Positions 29,880-38,954 of a stretch of 64,000 nucleotides of DNA are shown piece by piece. The DNA lies in contig NZ_PNCI01000004.1 of the NCBI RefSeq assembly GCF_005887095.1, positions 54,508 to 118,507 of the forward strand, given 5' to 3'. Both the position numbers and the translations under genes were made by a program. Origin of the DNA: Pseudoalteromonas rubra (GTDB taxonomy: Bacteria > Pseudomonadota > Gammaproteobacteria > Enterobacterales > Alteromonadaceae). Numbering within the stretch: the stretch's first letter is position 1; each line of letters opens with the position of its first letter. The notes below the pieces were generated by a model, which worked only from the letters and a program-made list of their open reading frames with translations, was not told the origin of the DNA and ran no database searches.

Positions 29880-30368
29880 ATGTACAGACTGACCGATTTT
29901 TATCGCGTCAGTGCCACTCTGACTGGCTACGATCTAGTCGAGTTACAAGGCACGGGCGTGGGTCCCACTTACTGCAAAACACTCAGTCAATGGGTTCGTC
30001 AGGACGTGATACAGGAACTTTATCACCGGGCTGAGGAGATTGGTTCGCTCGAGTGTGATTCCAATCAGGTACAATTTTACGACCGAATCTGGAACTGCGC
30101 CAAACTTGGCCCGGTTGCCAGAAACATCATCAAGATGTGGTATCTCTCCATTTGGTATCAGCTGCCTGCCGACTGGAATGCCCTCTATGGGGTGGATGAT
30201 TTCAGCGCCGATAAGAAGCCTGTTGAAGACTATGTCATCTCCAGCAATGCCTATATCCAGGGCCTGGTGTGGAATGCCCTGGGCAGTCACCCCATGGGAG
30301 CAAAACAACCTGGGTATGGCACCTGGGCCTTTCCCGGCCAATCAGTGAAACCTCTTAACCTGGATTAG
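29880..30368 (+). CDS. Small subunit of a GMC-type dehydrogenase complex (sorbitol dehydrogenase small-subunit-like)
   Basis: A 162-residue protein resembling the small chaperone subunit of membrane-bound FAD dehydrogenases. It starts MYRLTDFYRVSATLTGYDLV after a CAGGGGC ribosome site; ATG 29835 would add 15 unsupported residues. The marks are FYRVSATLTGYD at the N-terminus and a C-terminal NAYIQGLVWNALGSHPMG. Typical relatives carry a twin-arginine signal; this one has no signal peptide. The catalytic-like GMC protein follows after 9 bases, so it is likely its partner. The homology is moderate and the substrate unknown. Confidence 0.65.
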   Translation: MYRLTDFYRVSATLTGYDLVELQGTGVGPTYCKTLSQWVRQDVIQELYHRAEEIGSLECDSNQVQFYDRIWNCAKLGPVARNIIKMWYLSIWYQLPADWNALYGVDDFSADKKPVEDYVISSNAYIQGLVWNALGSHPMGAKQPGYGTWAFPGQSVKPLNLD

Positions 30369-30377
30369 GAAAGCAGC

Positions 30378-32216
30378 ATGACACATCATCATACAGAATA
30401 CGACGTGGTCATCGTCGGGGCCGGCATTGCAGGCGCCATTATGGCTAAACAGCTGGGTGAGCAAGGCAAGAAAGTGCTGATCCTGGAAGCGGGCACGGGC
30501 ACCGACGGACGTTTCTTCGACCAGGGTAAAGAGAAAGGCTATGAGTCTTACATGGCGCGTTTTTTCACTGCCATGGCCAAGATCCCCAACGCCCCGTATC
30601 CCAACAACCCCAATGCCCCGCAACCTTTGGTCACCGATATTCAAAAGCCACCGCTGGATAAGCCCGTCAGTGATCACGGCTATTTTGTTCAGTATGGCCC
30701 GGATCCGTTTGCCAGTACCTACACTCGTAGTGAAGGCGGCACCACTTTACACTGGCTGGGCACCTGCCTGCGTATGCTGCCCGAAGACTTTGAGCTCAAA
30801 ACGCGCTTTGGCCGTGGCCGGGACTGGCCCATCAGCTATCAGGATTTGCAACCCTGGTACGAAATCGCGGAACAACATATTGGGGTCTCGGCCAATGCCG
30901 ATGTGCAGAGCTATCAGCAGATTGATAACCCCAGCGTACAGCTACCGTTTGAAGAAAATTACGATTATCCGATGGAGCAAATTCCGCAGAGCTTTTTGGA
31001 TCAGTATCTGGCCAAAGGGCTTCAGGGCATGCAAGTTGAAATTGACAACCAGCCCTACCCCATTGATGTGGTGGCAACCCCACAAGGGCGCAACGGCATG
31101 CCGCGGGGTGATTATCGCCCTGTGGGGGCAGTAGGAAACCCGGATCTGGGTCAACGCTGTGCGGGTAATTCTAACTGTGTGCCTATCTGTCCTATCCAGG
31201 CTAAGTACTCAGCTTTAAAAACGCTGGAGCAAGCCAAAAACACGGGTAACGTGACCATAGAGACTCAGGCGGTGGCCTACAACCTCGAAGTGGACCACAA
31301 AACGCAGAATATCTCTAAGGTCCACTACAAACGCTACCACTCTACCCAATCCGCGGCTTATGACGATAAAGCGGTCAAAGGTAAAGTCGTGGTGCTGGCC
31401 GCCCATGCCGTCGAAAACGCCAAGCTAATGCTGGCTTCTAATGTGGCGAATTCCAGCGATCAGGTCGGTCGCAATCTAATGGACCACCCGACTATGCTGA
31501 CCTGGGGCCTGATGCCCTGCAAAATCGGCGCATTCCGTGGTCCGGGTTCCACCTCGGGGATCCCCTCACTGCGCGGCGGGGCATTTCGCGCCGAGCAAGC
31601 CGCTTTTCGTATTGAGATAGGTAACTGGGGCTGGAGCTGGCCAGAAGGCGCACCTATCGCCACTGTGCCAGAGCTTATCGATGAGCAAAACTTATTTGGC
31701 CCGGCCCTGCGTCACAAAATCGCCGAAGAGTACCCGCGCATGTTCCGCTTTGGCTTTTTAGTAGAGCAACTCCCCGACCCCGATAATCGCGTCACCATAG
31801 ACGATCAATACCGGGACCAGCTGGGCAACTACCGACCGGTGATCCACTACAAGGTCACCGTCTATACCCGTGCCGGTATGGCACAGGCTAAAGAAGTGTC
31901 GGATGCTATTTTCCAGCGCCTGGGTGTAGAGCCTTTTACCAAATACAAAGCCAACGATCCGGGCTATGTACAGTATCAGGGCAAAGGCTATGTCTACAAT
32001 GGCGCCGGACACCTGGTCGGCACGCATCTGATGGGCGATGATCCTAAAACCTCGGTGGTAAACCGTGAGCAACGCAGCTGGGATCACCCCAACCTCTACC
32101 TGGTTGGCTGCGGCAATATGCCCACCATTGCGACCAGTAATCCGACTTTAACCATGGCAGCACTGACCTTCTGGGCTGCTGACAACGTGTTAAACGCACT
32201 CGACCAGTATGAATGA
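30378..32216 (+). CDS. GMC-family FAD oxidoreductase with Cys motif
   Basis: A 612-residue flavoprotein. The FAD motif VVIVGAGIAGAIMAKQL begins near residue 10, followed by a typical GMC core (EGGTTLHWLGTCLRMLP). The C-terminal pair of GMC active-site residues is in HLVGTHLMGDDP (His) and TSNPTLTMAAL (Asn). Cysteines 261, 267 and 271 (CAGNSNCVPICP) form a C-x5-C-x3-C motif resembling that of the catalytic subunit of FAD glucose dehydrogenase complexes, where it binds an Fe-S cluster. No signal peptide. It is the second gene of the cluster, with its small-subunit-like partner upstream. The oxidised substrate is unknown. Confidence 0.85.
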   Translation: MTHHHTEYDVVIVGAGIAGAIMAKQLGEQGKKVLILEAGTGTDGRFFDQGKEKGYESYMARFFTAMAKIPNAPYPNNPNAPQPLVTDIQKPPLDKPVSDHGYFVQYGPDPFASTYTRSEGGTTLHWLGTCLRMLPEDFELKTRFGRGRDWPISYQDLQPWYEIAEQHIGVSANADVQSYQQIDNPSVQLPFEENYDYPMEQIPQSFLDQYLAKGLQGMQVEIDNQPYPIDVVATPQGRNGMPRGDYRPVGAVGNPDLGQRCAGNSNCVPICPIQAKYSALKTLEQAKNTGNVTIETQAVAYNLEVDHKTQNISKVHYKRYHSTQSAAYDDKAVKGKVVVLAAHAVENAKLMLASNVANSSDQVGRNLMDHPTMLTWGLMPCKIGAFRGPGSTSGIPSLRGGAFRAEQAAFRIEIGNWGWSWPEGAPIATVPELIDEQNLFGPALRHKIAEEYPRMFRFGFLVEQLPDPDNRVTIDDQYRDQLGNYRPVIHYKVTVYTRAGMAQAKEVSDAIFQRLGVEPFTKYKANDPGYVQYQGKGYVYNGAGHLVGTHLMGDDPKTSVVNREQRSWDHPNLYLVGCGNMPTIATSNPTLTMAALTFWAADNVLNALDQYE

Positions 32217-32226
32217 GGGACCTGCC

Positions 32227-33315
32227 ATGTACCACAAACTGCAAAAACGTCCGATAGAAACACTTGAACAGCTGCACCATGACCTGCAACTGGCCATTGA
32301 ACTGGAGTTCTCGACATTACCAGTCTATCTCACCGCCTTGTATTCCATTGAGGAAGGCACCAACCAGTGTGCCTACACAGTGATCCGCTCAGTTGTGATG
32401 GAGGAGATGTTCCATCTAACCAATGCTGCGAATCTGCTGATTGCCACCGGAGGCAGTCCGGCCATTAACAGTCCGGAGTTTCTACCTGCCTTTCCGACTA
32501 AGCTGCCTGACGGCGAAACCTGGTTTGAAGCAGATCTGCAAAAGTTCAGCCCTGAGGCACTGCAAAACTTCCTCAACATTGAAATGCCCGCCGCTTTGGC
32601 AAAAAAGGGGGATATCACCATAGGCGAGTTCTATGTCGGCATTGAAAACGGCTTGCAAACCCTGCATAACCGCTATGGCCCCGCGCTGTTCCCCGCCGAC
32701 TGCCATGACAAGCAAATCGCGCATAAGTATTATTATGGCGGCGGCGGAGAGATCACCCCAGTAACAGACTTGGCCTCCGCCAACTTTACCCTCAATGCCA
32801 TCATAGCGCAGGGCGAAGGGGTTCCGGATGCGTGCTGGAACCCGGATCAGCCATTTCCATTGGGTGATACCACGGGCATAGACAGCGGCGACCACCAGTT
32901 GTTTATGCAACCCAGAGAATTGTCCCATTACTACCGCTTTAACGAACTGCTGCTGGGTTATCGCTATGTCCAGGGTGACACGCCCAACTCAGGACCGACT
33001 GGACCGGCTATTCCGATTGATTATCATCAGGTTTATAACGTGGTGAAAAACCCTCAACCACAACACTACCAGCCTTATCCCGCCATTGCCCGGCTGGACA
33101 CTGAGTTTAACCTGACCCTGAGCCTGCTGCTGGATCAGCTTCACCTGGCTTTTAATGGCCAGCCAGACTTACTGGTTGCCGCCGTTGGCACTATGTTCGG
33201 ACTCAAAGAAAAGGCCCAAAGCATGATGCGGGTCCCCCTGCCCGATGACAGCGGACATTACGCTACGCCAACCTGGCGTTATATCCCTGCAGAAGACCGT
33301 CCGGGAGGGTGCTGA
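32227..33315 (+). CDS. Ferritin-like domain protein (VioB/PF12902-type)
   Basis: A 362-residue protein with an N-terminal ferritin-like domain of the type found in VioB, the iminophenylpyruvate dimer synthase of violacein synthesis. The start is ATG 32227, six bases after GAGGGA; the in-frame ATG at 32209 overlaps the GMC stop. The four-helix metal site is suggested by LAIELEFSTLPVYLTALYS, a Glu-rich first helix, and VVMEEMFHLTNAANLL with an ExxH-type motif. The later part is Pro-rich with no recognised domain. Its reaction is not known; the neighbouring flavoprotein suggests it uses that product or an imine/radical intermediate. Confidence 0.75.
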   Translation: MYHKLQKRPIETLEQLHHDLQLAIELEFSTLPVYLTALYSIEEGTNQCAYTVIRSVVMEEMFHLTNAANLLIATGGSPAINSPEFLPAFPTKLPDGETWFEADLQKFSPEALQNFLNIEMPAALAKKGDITIGEFYVGIENGLQTLHNRYGPALFPADCHDKQIAHKYYYGGGGEITPVTDLASANFTLNAIIAQGEGVPDACWNPDQPFPLGDTTGIDSGDHQLFMQPRELSHYYRFNELLLGYRYVQGDTPNSGPTGPAIPIDYHQVYNVVKNPQPQHYQPYPAIARLDTEFNLTLSLLLDQLHLAFNGQPDLLVAAVGTMFGLKEKAQSMMRVPLPDDSGHYATPTWRYIPAEDRPGGC

Positions 33316-33316
33316 T

Positions 33317-35296
33317 ATGGCCACAAGACGCTTCGATCATATTATTGTGATCATGTTTGAAAACCAGTATCGCGGCTATGTGATGAATAATCCGTACATG
33401 CGCAACCTGGCTGCGCAGGGGATTGAGCTGACCAACAGTTTTGGCGTAATGCACCCGTCGCAGACCAACTATATTGCGTCTCTGGCAGGCGAGCTGTGCA
33501 ATGTAACCGACGATGAAGTGCCGCCACGTTTGCCCCAGCGCACTCTGGTTGACCTGATTGAAGATTCGGCTCAAAACCTGGACTGGCGTGCTTACATGGA
33601 AAGCTATGTGGCGGGCTGGACGCCCTGGACAGCAACCAATTTCAAGCCCGTGAACAGTTATCCCTATGTGCTTAAGCACGACCCTTTTTCATCGTTTTCC
33701 CGCATTCTCGACAGCGAAACCCGCTGGCAAAAAATTGGCAACGAAGCACAGTTTTATCAGGACCTGCTCAATGATACCCTGCCCGAGTTTGCCTGGTTTA
33801 CCCCCAATATGTGGCACGACGGGCATTATTTACTTGGCAGCAAAGACAATGACCTCAAGGGTGAGCGCGCACCGGTATTGGTGGACCAGCAGGCCGACTG
33901 GCTGAAGGCGTTTTTTGCGTCGATTAACTTCCCCGGCCCCAACAGCAAGCTGCCCGACAATACGCTGGTGGTCGTCACCTATGACGAAGCCGATTTTGAA
34001 TCGGACTACGATACCAGCCAGAAGTACAAATATTACTACGACGGCCCCAATCAGATTTATACGGTGTTGCTGGGCGATACCCTGACGCCGTCGCAGCAAC
34101 ACGAGGGCTACAATCATTACTCCTTGCTGCGTACCATAGAGGAAAATTTCTCGCTCGGCACGCTGGGTAAAAACGACGAGCATGCCAACTATTTCCGCTT
34201 TTTGTGGGATGAGGCACTGCACTGGCAACCCGCTGCTGGTGTGCCCCACATTGAGCATACCAGTGAGCTGCAAGCCGCCAGCCTCGGTGAGCTACTCTAT
34301 CTATTTTACACTCGGGACGACAGACCCGGCCATCTGTATTGCACCAGCTTTGATGGCCATGTCTGGTCTGAACCTTTACTGATGCAGGAAGATTGCAAAG
34401 ACCAGCTACAACTGAGTGCGCAGGACGATACCCTGGTGCTGGGCTATCGCGACCAGGACCTGCGGGTCACTTTGCAAACGCTGAGGGCTAACCAAGGCTG
34501 GCAATCCCTGGCTGCACCCAGCGATAGCTGTGTATCTGCTCTTGCACTTCAGGTGTTGCCGCAAAGTCAGGAGCTGCTTTTGGTTTATCGCGACCAGCAA
34601 GGCTCTATGCTGGCACAACGCTATGCTCAGCAACAGTGGCAAAGCCAGCCACAAACGCTGGTGTGCAGGCCTGAAGGAACTTTTACTCTGGCCTCACTGG
34701 GCAGCAATACTTTGCTGATTTACCGTGAAGGCAACGCCAATGCACTGGCTTGCCTGAGCTACAACAGTGCCGAGTTTAATGTCACCGATGTCAGTAACAG
34801 CGCCTATGCCGGTCCTCAGGACAATGCCGTAAGCCATCAGTGGTCGGCCAACGGCTTTGGTATTGGCCATTTTTCGCAAGCACCGAGTAAACTCACGCCC
34901 GATGAGCCGGAGCCACAAGAGCACAGTTACCAAAGTGACGGTCAGCTGGCCGCCGCCACGCTCGATGGTGTGCTGCACTTGTTCCACAACGCGCCGAACA
35001 GTCAGCAACTTTTGAGCGCCAACTTCTCTATTCCCGGTGTACTCACCAGCCAGTTGCCCGTGTCTTACGACCCGGCCAAAGCCGATACCACCAGCAACGG
35101 CTATGGCACCATGGCCGAAGCGGGCTGGAGTGAACAGCAGCCGCTCAACAATGTCCACAGACAACCGGACACGCCACTGTGCGCCACGCGTTATCGCGAC
35201 CAGCTGTGGTGCTTTTATCAAAGCAGCCGAGACCAGCGGCTGCGAGCGCATATGGCAACTTACCGGTCGACGCAAAGACACACAACGGTGGAGTGA
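33317..35296 (+). CDS. Alkaline-phosphatase-superfamily phosphoesterase with C-terminal repeat domain
   Basis: A 659-residue protein. ATG 33317 is two bases after the ferritin-like stop and follows a GGGAGG ribosome site. The first about 330 residues resemble the phospholipase C/acid phosphatase-type phosphoesterases: DHIIVIMFEN, SFGVMHPSQTNYIASLAGE and VVTYDEADFESD, with His and Asp/Glu at positions fitting a two-metal site. The remaining about 320 residues show repeated hydrophobic strands (LLYLFYTRDD, LLLVYRDQQ, TLLIYREGN, LHLFHNAPN, LWCFYQSS), suggesting a beta-propeller-like or sugar-binding domain. No signal peptide is seen. Substrate unknown. Confidence 0.7.
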   Translation: MATRRFDHIIVIMFENQYRGYVMNNPYMRNLAAQGIELTNSFGVMHPSQTNYIASLAGELCNVTDDEVPPRLPQRTLVDLIEDSAQNLDWRAYMESYVAGWTPWTATNFKPVNSYPYVLKHDPFSSFSRILDSETRWQKIGNEAQFYQDLLNDTLPEFAWFTPNMWHDGHYLLGSKDNDLKGERAPVLVDQQADWLKAFFASINFPGPNSKLPDNTLVVVTYDEADFESDYDTSQKYKYYYDGPNQIYTVLLGDTLTPSQQHEGYNHYSLLRTIEENFSLGTLGKNDEHANYFRFLWDEALHWQPAAGVPHIEHTSELQAASLGELLYLFYTRDDRPGHLYCTSFDGHVWSEPLLMQEDCKDQLQLSAQDDTLVLGYRDQDLRVTLQTLRANQGWQSLAAPSDSCVSALALQVLPQSQELLLVYRDQQGSMLAQRYAQQQWQSQPQTLVCRPEGTFTLASLGSNTLLIYREGNANALACLSYNSAEFNVTDVSNSAYAGPQDNAVSHQWSANGFGIGHFSQAPSKLTPDEPEPQEHSYQSDGQLAAATLDGVLHLFHNAPNSQQLLSANFSIPGVLTSQLPVSYDPAKADTTSNGYGTMAEAGWSEQQPLNNVHRQPDTPLCATRYRDQLWCFYQSSRDQRLRAHMATYRSTQRHTTVE

Positions 35297-35343
35297 GGCT
35301 AACATACGACAAAGCATGAACACGATGAATTACTGAGTACAGG

Positions 35344-35373
35344 CGAAGGCGGCCAGGGATCCCGTTGCCTTCG
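35344..35373. other. Intercistronic hairpin
   Basis: Perfect 7-base stem CGAAGGC / GCCTTCG around a 16-base loop in the roughly 155-base gap before the last gene of the cluster. There is no T run, so it may be an RNA-processing or stability element rather than a terminator. Confidence 0.4.
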
Positions 35374-35451
35374 TGCAGTCACTGAAGGGATCAGCCTATG
35401 GCACTCGGGACAAGCCCCCAGATGCCAGTAGCAATCAATGAGGAGACCACC

Positions 35452-36429
35452 ATGACTGATGTAACGCCCCCGGATCTTTCTAAGCCCTTACTGATCGATC
35501 CGGCACAGGATAACCCACCGGCGCCGACCACTGAGCTTGGTCCGCTGCAATATTTGATAGGCACATGGACCAATCAGCCTTTAGGTAACTCTGGCATGGG
35601 TGGCACAGACAAGCCATTTTCTTACTGCCTGATGCCACTGCCCCAGGAAGCCAGCTATATTCTGAAAAACTTTTCGTATTATGAGGAGCTGACCTTTTCA
35701 GCCATTCATGGTACGGCACCCAACCGCGGAGGCTTAGGCACGCAGGTTGCCAACACCCTGTTTTACGAGCAGCGCGTGTACTTTGCCGATGGCCCGGCTA
35801 AAGATCAGCTGGTGCATGCCGAAAATGGCTCATTACTGTTCCTGACCGATCGAAAACAACTGCTGGGGCCTTATGGCAATGGCGACAAGCCGGGGATCGG
35901 AACTGAAACCGTACCTAACAGTGTGCCGCCCACACAAGCCTATGACTTTATCAAGCAAATGTCGGTGCCTCATGGTAACTCCATTCTTGCCAGCGGCCAT
36001 TTCCAATCTGGCACAGGTGTGCCGACCATTCCTGTGCTGAGCAAGAGCGACGTACTCCCTATGGGTCTGCCCCATGATGTCAGCACAGATCAATACAGCA
36101 CCAAAAGTGTCGGTAATCTGAATCCGGACTTTACCCTGAACCCCAATCAGCCGCTGACCAATGCACTGGAAGTTTCGCCGCCGAAGAAGTTCATTCTGCT
36201 GGAAGTCGATACCGCCCACTCAGGCATTCCGGTCACCAACATTGGCTTTGAACAACAGCACGCCAACGTCAGCCGTTACGCCATCAGCTACTGGCTGGAA
36301 TCACTCGATGGCAGTGATAACTTTACCCAGTTGCAGTACTCGCAAAATATCACCATGGAGATCCCCATTCAGGGGCAGACTGTCACCTTCCCGCACATCA
36401 CTACCAATACCTTAGTTAAAAAAGTCTAA
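35452..36429 (+). CDS. Putative heme-binding beta-barrel (nitrobindin/lipocalin-like) protein
   Basis: A 325-residue protein, starting at ATG 35452 after a GAGGAGA ribosome site; ATG 35398 gives 18 more residues. It begins with a Pro-rich segment, then LGPLQYLIGTWTNQPLG, the opening motif of nitrobindin-like heme-binding beta-barrels. Later segments are beta-rich (FILLEVDTAHSG, SRYAISYWLESLDG). The heme ligand is not obvious. It is the fifth gene of the cluster, with a longer gap than the others, and ends at a strong terminator. Family assignment is tentative. Confidence 0.55.
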   Translation: MTDVTPPDLSKPLLIDPAQDNPPAPTTELGPLQYLIGTWTNQPLGNSGMGGTDKPFSYCLMPLPQEASYILKNFSYYEELTFSAIHGTAPNRGGLGTQVANTLFYEQRVYFADGPAKDQLVHAENGSLLFLTDRKQLLGPYGNGDKPGIGTETVPNSVPPTQAYDFIKQMSVPHGNSILASGHFQSGTGVPTIPVLSKSDVLPMGLPHDVSTDQYSTKSVGNLNPDFTLNPNQPLTNALEVSPPKKFILLEVDTAHSGIPVTNIGFEQQHANVSRYAISYWLESLDGSDNFTQLQYSQNITMEIPIQGQTVTFPHITTNTLVKKV

Positions 36430-36447
36430 ACTAAGCAGGCATAAAAA

Positions 36448-36471
36448 AACCGGACTGCACTCAGTCCGGTT
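36448..36471. terminator. Bidirectional rho-independent terminator
   Basis: Stem AACCGGACTG / CAGTCCGGTT with a 4-base loop, A run on the left and T run on the right. It ends the plus-strand cluster and the minus-strand metalloprotease gene. Confidence 0.88.
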
Positions 36472-36486
36472 TTTCTCTAAACTCGC

Positions 36487-38913
36487 TTAGATGGGCGAGC
36501 CCGGCGGCATCGGCAAGGCTTTAAAGCCCGCTGGCCATTTGCCGCTTTTCAGATACTGTGCCACCTGATCAGCCAGATAGGTTTCAAACGCATCCGCTTT
36601 ACTGGCGCCACCAAACAAAGAGTCGTTGCTGTATTGCTCCACCAGCTGGTTAAGGTAAAAACGCGACTTCGCCTGAACTTCTGGTGCCAGCTTATCGCTG
36701 CTGCTAAGCGTTGCCAGGTGATAAGCCGTTAGAAACTGCACTCGCTGCGCAAGCTTAGTTGCCATACCCGACTCCGCTTTCGGCTGAAAAACATGCTGAT
36801 ACACCGTGTTCAGCAGATCGTCACTACTGAGGTTGCCATCATTGCGCGCCCCCTGTTGTGCCAGGCGATTCAGTCGCTCCGGGTTCAGCAATAAGCTCAA
36901 AGTATGCTGCGCCGCCACTTCCGGTAACGCCATGGCATCCAGCGTCAGACCCGTGCGACCTTTCACGCTCTCCCGGGTCTTATACTCGCCATAGGCTTTG
37001 GGCGGGATCAGTGCCAACACCGACTCAGGGACCATCAACTGTTCAGGTGTCAAGGTATCCAGTAAAGCGGCCAGAGCAGCCTGCTGCTTGGCTTTGCCAA
37101 CCACCTGTGCCCCTTTTGGCGTGTTCGCCCCTCGTACTTCGTAGTCATAGTCTACACCACCAATCAGCTTTACTGCCGACTCCACCTGATAGCGATGGAA
37201 CAAGTACAGCGGCACCAGCTTTTCTTCCAGCTGGGACAGGGCCTCGCCGGTTTTGATGTTATTCAGGCCAAAACGGGCCAGCGCCTTTTGACGAATATCC
37301 AGTACCCGAGTCAGCTCAGCAGCCGGGTCGTTACCATTATCCCACAGGTGGGCGGTCGGGTGGGCGCCACCTTTCGGACGGGCATCGGCATCCGAGATAA
37401 ACTCCAGGCCCTTGCTCTTGTTCTCAGCAAGAATGGCGGCCAGTGCCTGGGCTTCGTCTTGTGCGGTAAAGTCACTGTATCCGTATTTGATCACTTGGGT
37501 ATCCCATTCGCCCATGCCGGTGGCATAGCCTTTACTGATATCCAGCTCACCCTGATCGTTCATGCCCACCAGCGGATGCGGATAATCCATTACCGAGGCG
37601 CGATCTTTTACCGACGCCGAGAAATTATGGGCAATCCCCAGAGTATGACCAATTTCATGGGCACTGAGCTGGCGAATGCGGTCCAGCGCCATGGCATGCA
37701 GACGCTCCGTCACTTCATCGCCTTTAACAAATGGCGCGGCTAAGGCTTCGGCAATCAGAATATCCTGGCGTACCCGCAATGAGCCAAGCGTCACATGACC
37801 TTTGATGATCTCACCGGTGCGCGGATCGATCACCGATGCACCATACGACCAGCCGCGGGTAGCACGGTGAACCCACTGGATCACGTTGTACCGAATATCC
37901 ATAGGGTCAGCATTTTCCGGCAGTACTTTGACCTGGAAAGCATTTTTGTAACCCGCCGCTTCAAAAGCCTGATCCCACCAGCGCGCGCCATCGAGCAACG
38001 CGGTTTTCACCGGCTCAGGTACGCCCGGATCCAGGTAATATACAATCGGCTCAACCGGCTCAGATACTTTTGCCGTCGGGTCTTTTTTGTTTAAACGGTG
38101 GCGCGGGATATAGCGTACATACATAGACTCGCTCAGCGGTGCCGAGTAGTCTTTATGCTCTATGCTCCAGTAGCCCGACTGAGGATGAAATGCGCGGGGC
38201 TGATAGTTATCATCCGGCAGTTCGATCAACGAGTGGTGCTGGTGGACAGTGACCGCATAAGGGTTCGCCGTCGCCTGCTTCACATACTCACCGGGCTTGC
38301 TGCCCTTAAAAGTCAGGACTGCTTCCAGTTCGGTATTTTTCATAAAAGCTTTGGAGCGCGGCATATAGGTCGCGCTGCGGCTGGCGTCCAGGCTGTAACT
38401 GCCCTGCTTGCGCGCCGCCAGGGTTCGAGATACGCCATGCACATCCGATAACAGATAAGGCGTGTAGTCAATCAGTACGCTGTCGTCATCTTCAGCCACC
38501 ACCTTAAAGCCGTTTAAAATGCTCGAGGCAAAGGCCTCTTTCACGCTTTGCTGCTCCGCAGGATTGTCGGCACTGGCACGAAAGTAAGTGTTCAGCGCAC
38601 GTAGCATCACCTTGTCACCAAAGCGCTCGAACTGCACCAGATAAGTACTACCCAGCTGACCACGGTCCAGGCCAATGTCGTTAGAGCCGACGCCATACGG
38701 CAAGCTGTGCTGCAACAAAAATGGCTGTGAGAGCTTGTCGACATCGAGATAAATCTTGCCACTGGATGGGTCACTGTAAAACGCATAGAACCCGGGAAAA
38801 TGGTTGAAGTTGTCAGTAAATTCATCAATAGACTTAATTGCGGCGTGCGCTTGGGGTATCATAGCCAATAGCAAAGCCGAGAACATGTGAGGTGCAAAGC
38901 GTGTTTTTCGCAT
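36487..38913 (-). CDS. Zinc-dependent metalloprotease (metzincin-like, DUF5117-type)
   Basis: An 808-residue exported protease. A signal peptide (MFSALLLAMIPQAHA) is followed by an N-terminal region typical of large DUF5117/DUF5118 proteases of marine and gut bacteria (FYAFYSDPSSGKIYLDVDKL, DIGLDRGQLG). The zinc site HEIGHTLGIAHNFSAS starts at residue 419, with the third His in the metzincin position and a downstream SVMDYPHP that fits the Met-turn. The C-terminal half is helical. It is convergent with the GMC cluster and divergent from fbp across a palindrome. The target protein is unknown. Confidence 0.82.
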   Translation of the reverse strand: MRKTRFAPHMFSALLLAMIPQAHAAIKSIDEFTDNFNHFPGFYAFYSDPSSGKIYLDVDKLSQPFLLQHSLPYGVGSNDIGLDRGQLGSTYLVQFERFGDKVMLRALNTYFRASADNPAEQQSVKEAFASSILNGFKVVAEDDDSVLIDYTPYLLSDVHGVSRTLAARKQGSYSLDASRSATYMPRSKAFMKNTELEAVLTFKGSKPGEYVKQATANPYAVTVHQHHSLIELPDDNYQPRAFHPQSGYWSIEHKDYSAPLSESMYVRYIPRHRLNKKDPTAKVSEPVEPIVYYLDPGVPEPVKTALLDGARWWDQAFEAAGYKNAFQVKVLPENADPMDIRYNVIQWVHRATRGWSYGASVIDPRTGEIIKGHVTLGSLRVRQDILIAEALAAPFVKGDEVTERLHAMALDRIRQLSAHEIGHTLGIAHNFSASVKDRASVMDYPHPLVGMNDQGELDISKGYATGMGEWDTQVIKYGYSDFTAQDEAQALAAILAENKSKGLEFISDADARPKGGAHPTAHLWDNGNDPAAELTRVLDIRQKALARFGLNNIKTGEALSQLEEKLVPLYLFHRYQVESAVKLIGGVDYDYEVRGANTPKGAQVVGKAKQQAALAALLDTLTPEQLMVPESVLALIPPKAYGEYKTRESVKGRTGLTLDAMALPEVAAQHTLSLLLNPERLNRLAQQGARNDGNLSSDDLLNTVYQHVFQPKAESGMATKLAQRVQFLTAYHLATLSSSDKLAPEVQAKSRFYLNQLVEQYSNDSLFGGASKADAFETYLADQVAQYLKSGKWPAGFKALPMPPGSPI

Positions 38914-38954
38914 TTTCTTATCTTTGTTGTTTGAGGTTAGATGACTGGTACCTC

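Noticed and set aside
29720..30034. Open frame upstream of and overlapping the small-subunit gene (Cys- and Arg-rich)
   Set aside because: Composition is unlike real proteins and it ends inside the next gene in another frame. The shared start block is the only argument for it.
36487..38913. The metalloprotease as a sixth member of the GMC cluster
   Set aside because: It is on the opposite strand, separated by a bidirectional terminator, and has an ordinary secreted-protease signature.
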